Shown here: positions 63,627-64,000 of the stretch, one piece after another
Layout of the letters: each line of letters begins with the position of its first letter
How positions within the stretch are numbered: the first letter of the stretch is position 1
NCBI GenBank assembly: GCA_017443145.1
Contig: JAFSPA010000009.1
Coordinates: 124,001 to 188,000, forward strand
DNA: 64,000 bases
Reading direction: 5' to 3'
Origin: Paludibacteraceae bacterium
GTDB taxonomy: Bacteria; Bacteroidota; Bacteroidia; Bacteroidales; Paludibacteraceae
Notes under the pieces: model-generated
The model's database searches: none
What the model saw: only the letters and a program-made list of their open reading frames with translations
What the model was told of the DNA's origin: nothing
Made by a program: the position numbers and the translations under genes

Positions 63627-64000
63627 ATGACTAACTACACAATAAAAAAAGACGAAAAAGACCACATCCAATTGGTAAATGGTGATGGACAAGTGGTGAA
63701 TCCCGCAACTATCCTGTCTCATCATCCTGACTCGCGTGTCTATGCCTTCCATGCTCCGATGGGTGCCGGCAAGACGACTTTCATCAGCGAGCTGTGTCAC
63801 GCGATGGGAACAGATGACGTAACAAACAGCCCGACTTTTGCCATCGTCAATGTGTACGAAACCAAACAGGGCAACGAGATCTACCACTTCGATTGCTATC
63901 GACTCAAAGATATCCGCGAGGCCTTGGACTTCGGAGCCGAAGAATATCTCTATAGTGGCAACTACTGCTTTATCGAATGGCCGGAAATTATCGAACCTAT
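63627..64000 (+). CDS. tsaE: tRNA threonylcarbamoyladenosine biosynthesis ATPase TsaE (cut by window end)
   Basis: From the ATG at 63627 the frame is open to the end of the window (about 124 residues). The Walker [17 protein letters not shown], the switch segment [12 protein letters not shown], the [11 protein letters not shown] block and the FIEWPE near the cut end are TsaE hallmarks. It drives the t6A37 cycle together with TsaB, whose gene is at 41468. The N-terminal ~35 residues ([20 protein letters not shown]) precede the usual core. Stop codon and last residues are outside the window. Confidence 0.93.
   Translation, partial: MTNYTIKKDEKDHIQLVNGDGQVVNPATILSHHPDSRVYAFHAPMGAGKTTFISELCHAMGTDDVTNSPTFAIVNVYETKQGNEIYHFDCYRLKDIREALDFGAEEYLYSGNYCFIEWPEIIEP

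Overview
The window is a stretch of chromosome from a member of the Bacteroidota, most likely the Bacteroidales. The main evidence is the promoters: almost every one that can be read has the Bacteroidetes form TTTG - 20 nt - TAnnTTTG, usually followed by TTTTGCA. Supporting evidence is the short primary sigma factor without region 1.1, the near absence of Shine-Dalgarno sequences, type IX secretion features (a PorW/SprE-like lipoprotein and a cargo-like C-terminal tail), a Porin_10-like protein, and the GH57 / glycosyltransferase / debranching-enzyme glycogen operon. No insertion sequence, prophage or CRISPR array is seen. This is mostly core chromosome with a few accessory islands.

Layout. 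1-2065: end of a Ca2+/Na+ exchanger, tRNA-Met, then (minus) tRNA-Arg and rpoD as one unit, and trxA. 2062-10830 (minus): a tightly packed operon of glycogen debranching enzyme, glycosyltransferase, GH57, porin, ClpC-like unfoldase and thioredoxin. 10995-21258 (plus): YhcH, glgB, nagB, cysS, a giant secreted multidomain protein and an outer-membrane barrel, the last three coupled by overlapping start and stop codons. 21427-27076: an M3 peptidase lipoprotein and a small membrane protein, convergent with a TPP-riboswitch-controlled TonB receptor and another barrel. 27214-34588: tRNA-Glu and rpsT (plus), then a minus operon typA-tig-mpl-dCMP deaminase-ctp-rpe. 34595-39115: accessory region with a 110-residue orphan, a CsgG-like / LPP20-like / CsgG-like trio, a structured leader, an orphan promoter and several tandem repeats. 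39116-46463: gpmI, a sirtuin, tsaB, a porW/sprE homologue, pnuC and an AraC regulator. 46460-53043 (minus): rfbB, birA, dacB, sufB, tRNA-Cys, plsC and a PfkB sugar/nucleoside kinase. 53190-64000 (plus): tRNA-Asn, then the cell-shape operon mreB-mreC-mreD-mrdA-rodA running on through yraN, mnmG, a parS-like palindrome, apt, uvrC and a truncated tsaE.

How the genes work together. Glycogen is made and trimmed by glgB, the glycosyltransferase, GH57 and the debranching enzyme. Cell-wall growth is covered by mre/mrdA/rodA, mpl and dacB. Translation fidelity is covered by tsaB/tsaE, mnmG, cysS, typA and tig. The envelope is served by porins, a TonB receptor and type IX secretion parts.

Most worth a second look: (1) seven intergenic arrays of tandem repeats that all have an 11-bp unit but unrelated unit sequences; (2) a conserved extended promoter shared by tRNA genes and typA, including a 26-bp identical inverted pair flanking plsC and the kinase; (3) interlocked divergent promoters of tsaB and the sirtuin; (4) a ~350-nt structured leader ahead of the CsgG/LPP20 trio, next to an orphan promoter with no gene; (5) a trigger factor that lacks its PPIase domain; (6) a perfect parS-like palindrome between mnmG and apt. 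All functional calls come from reading the sequence; no database search was possible.
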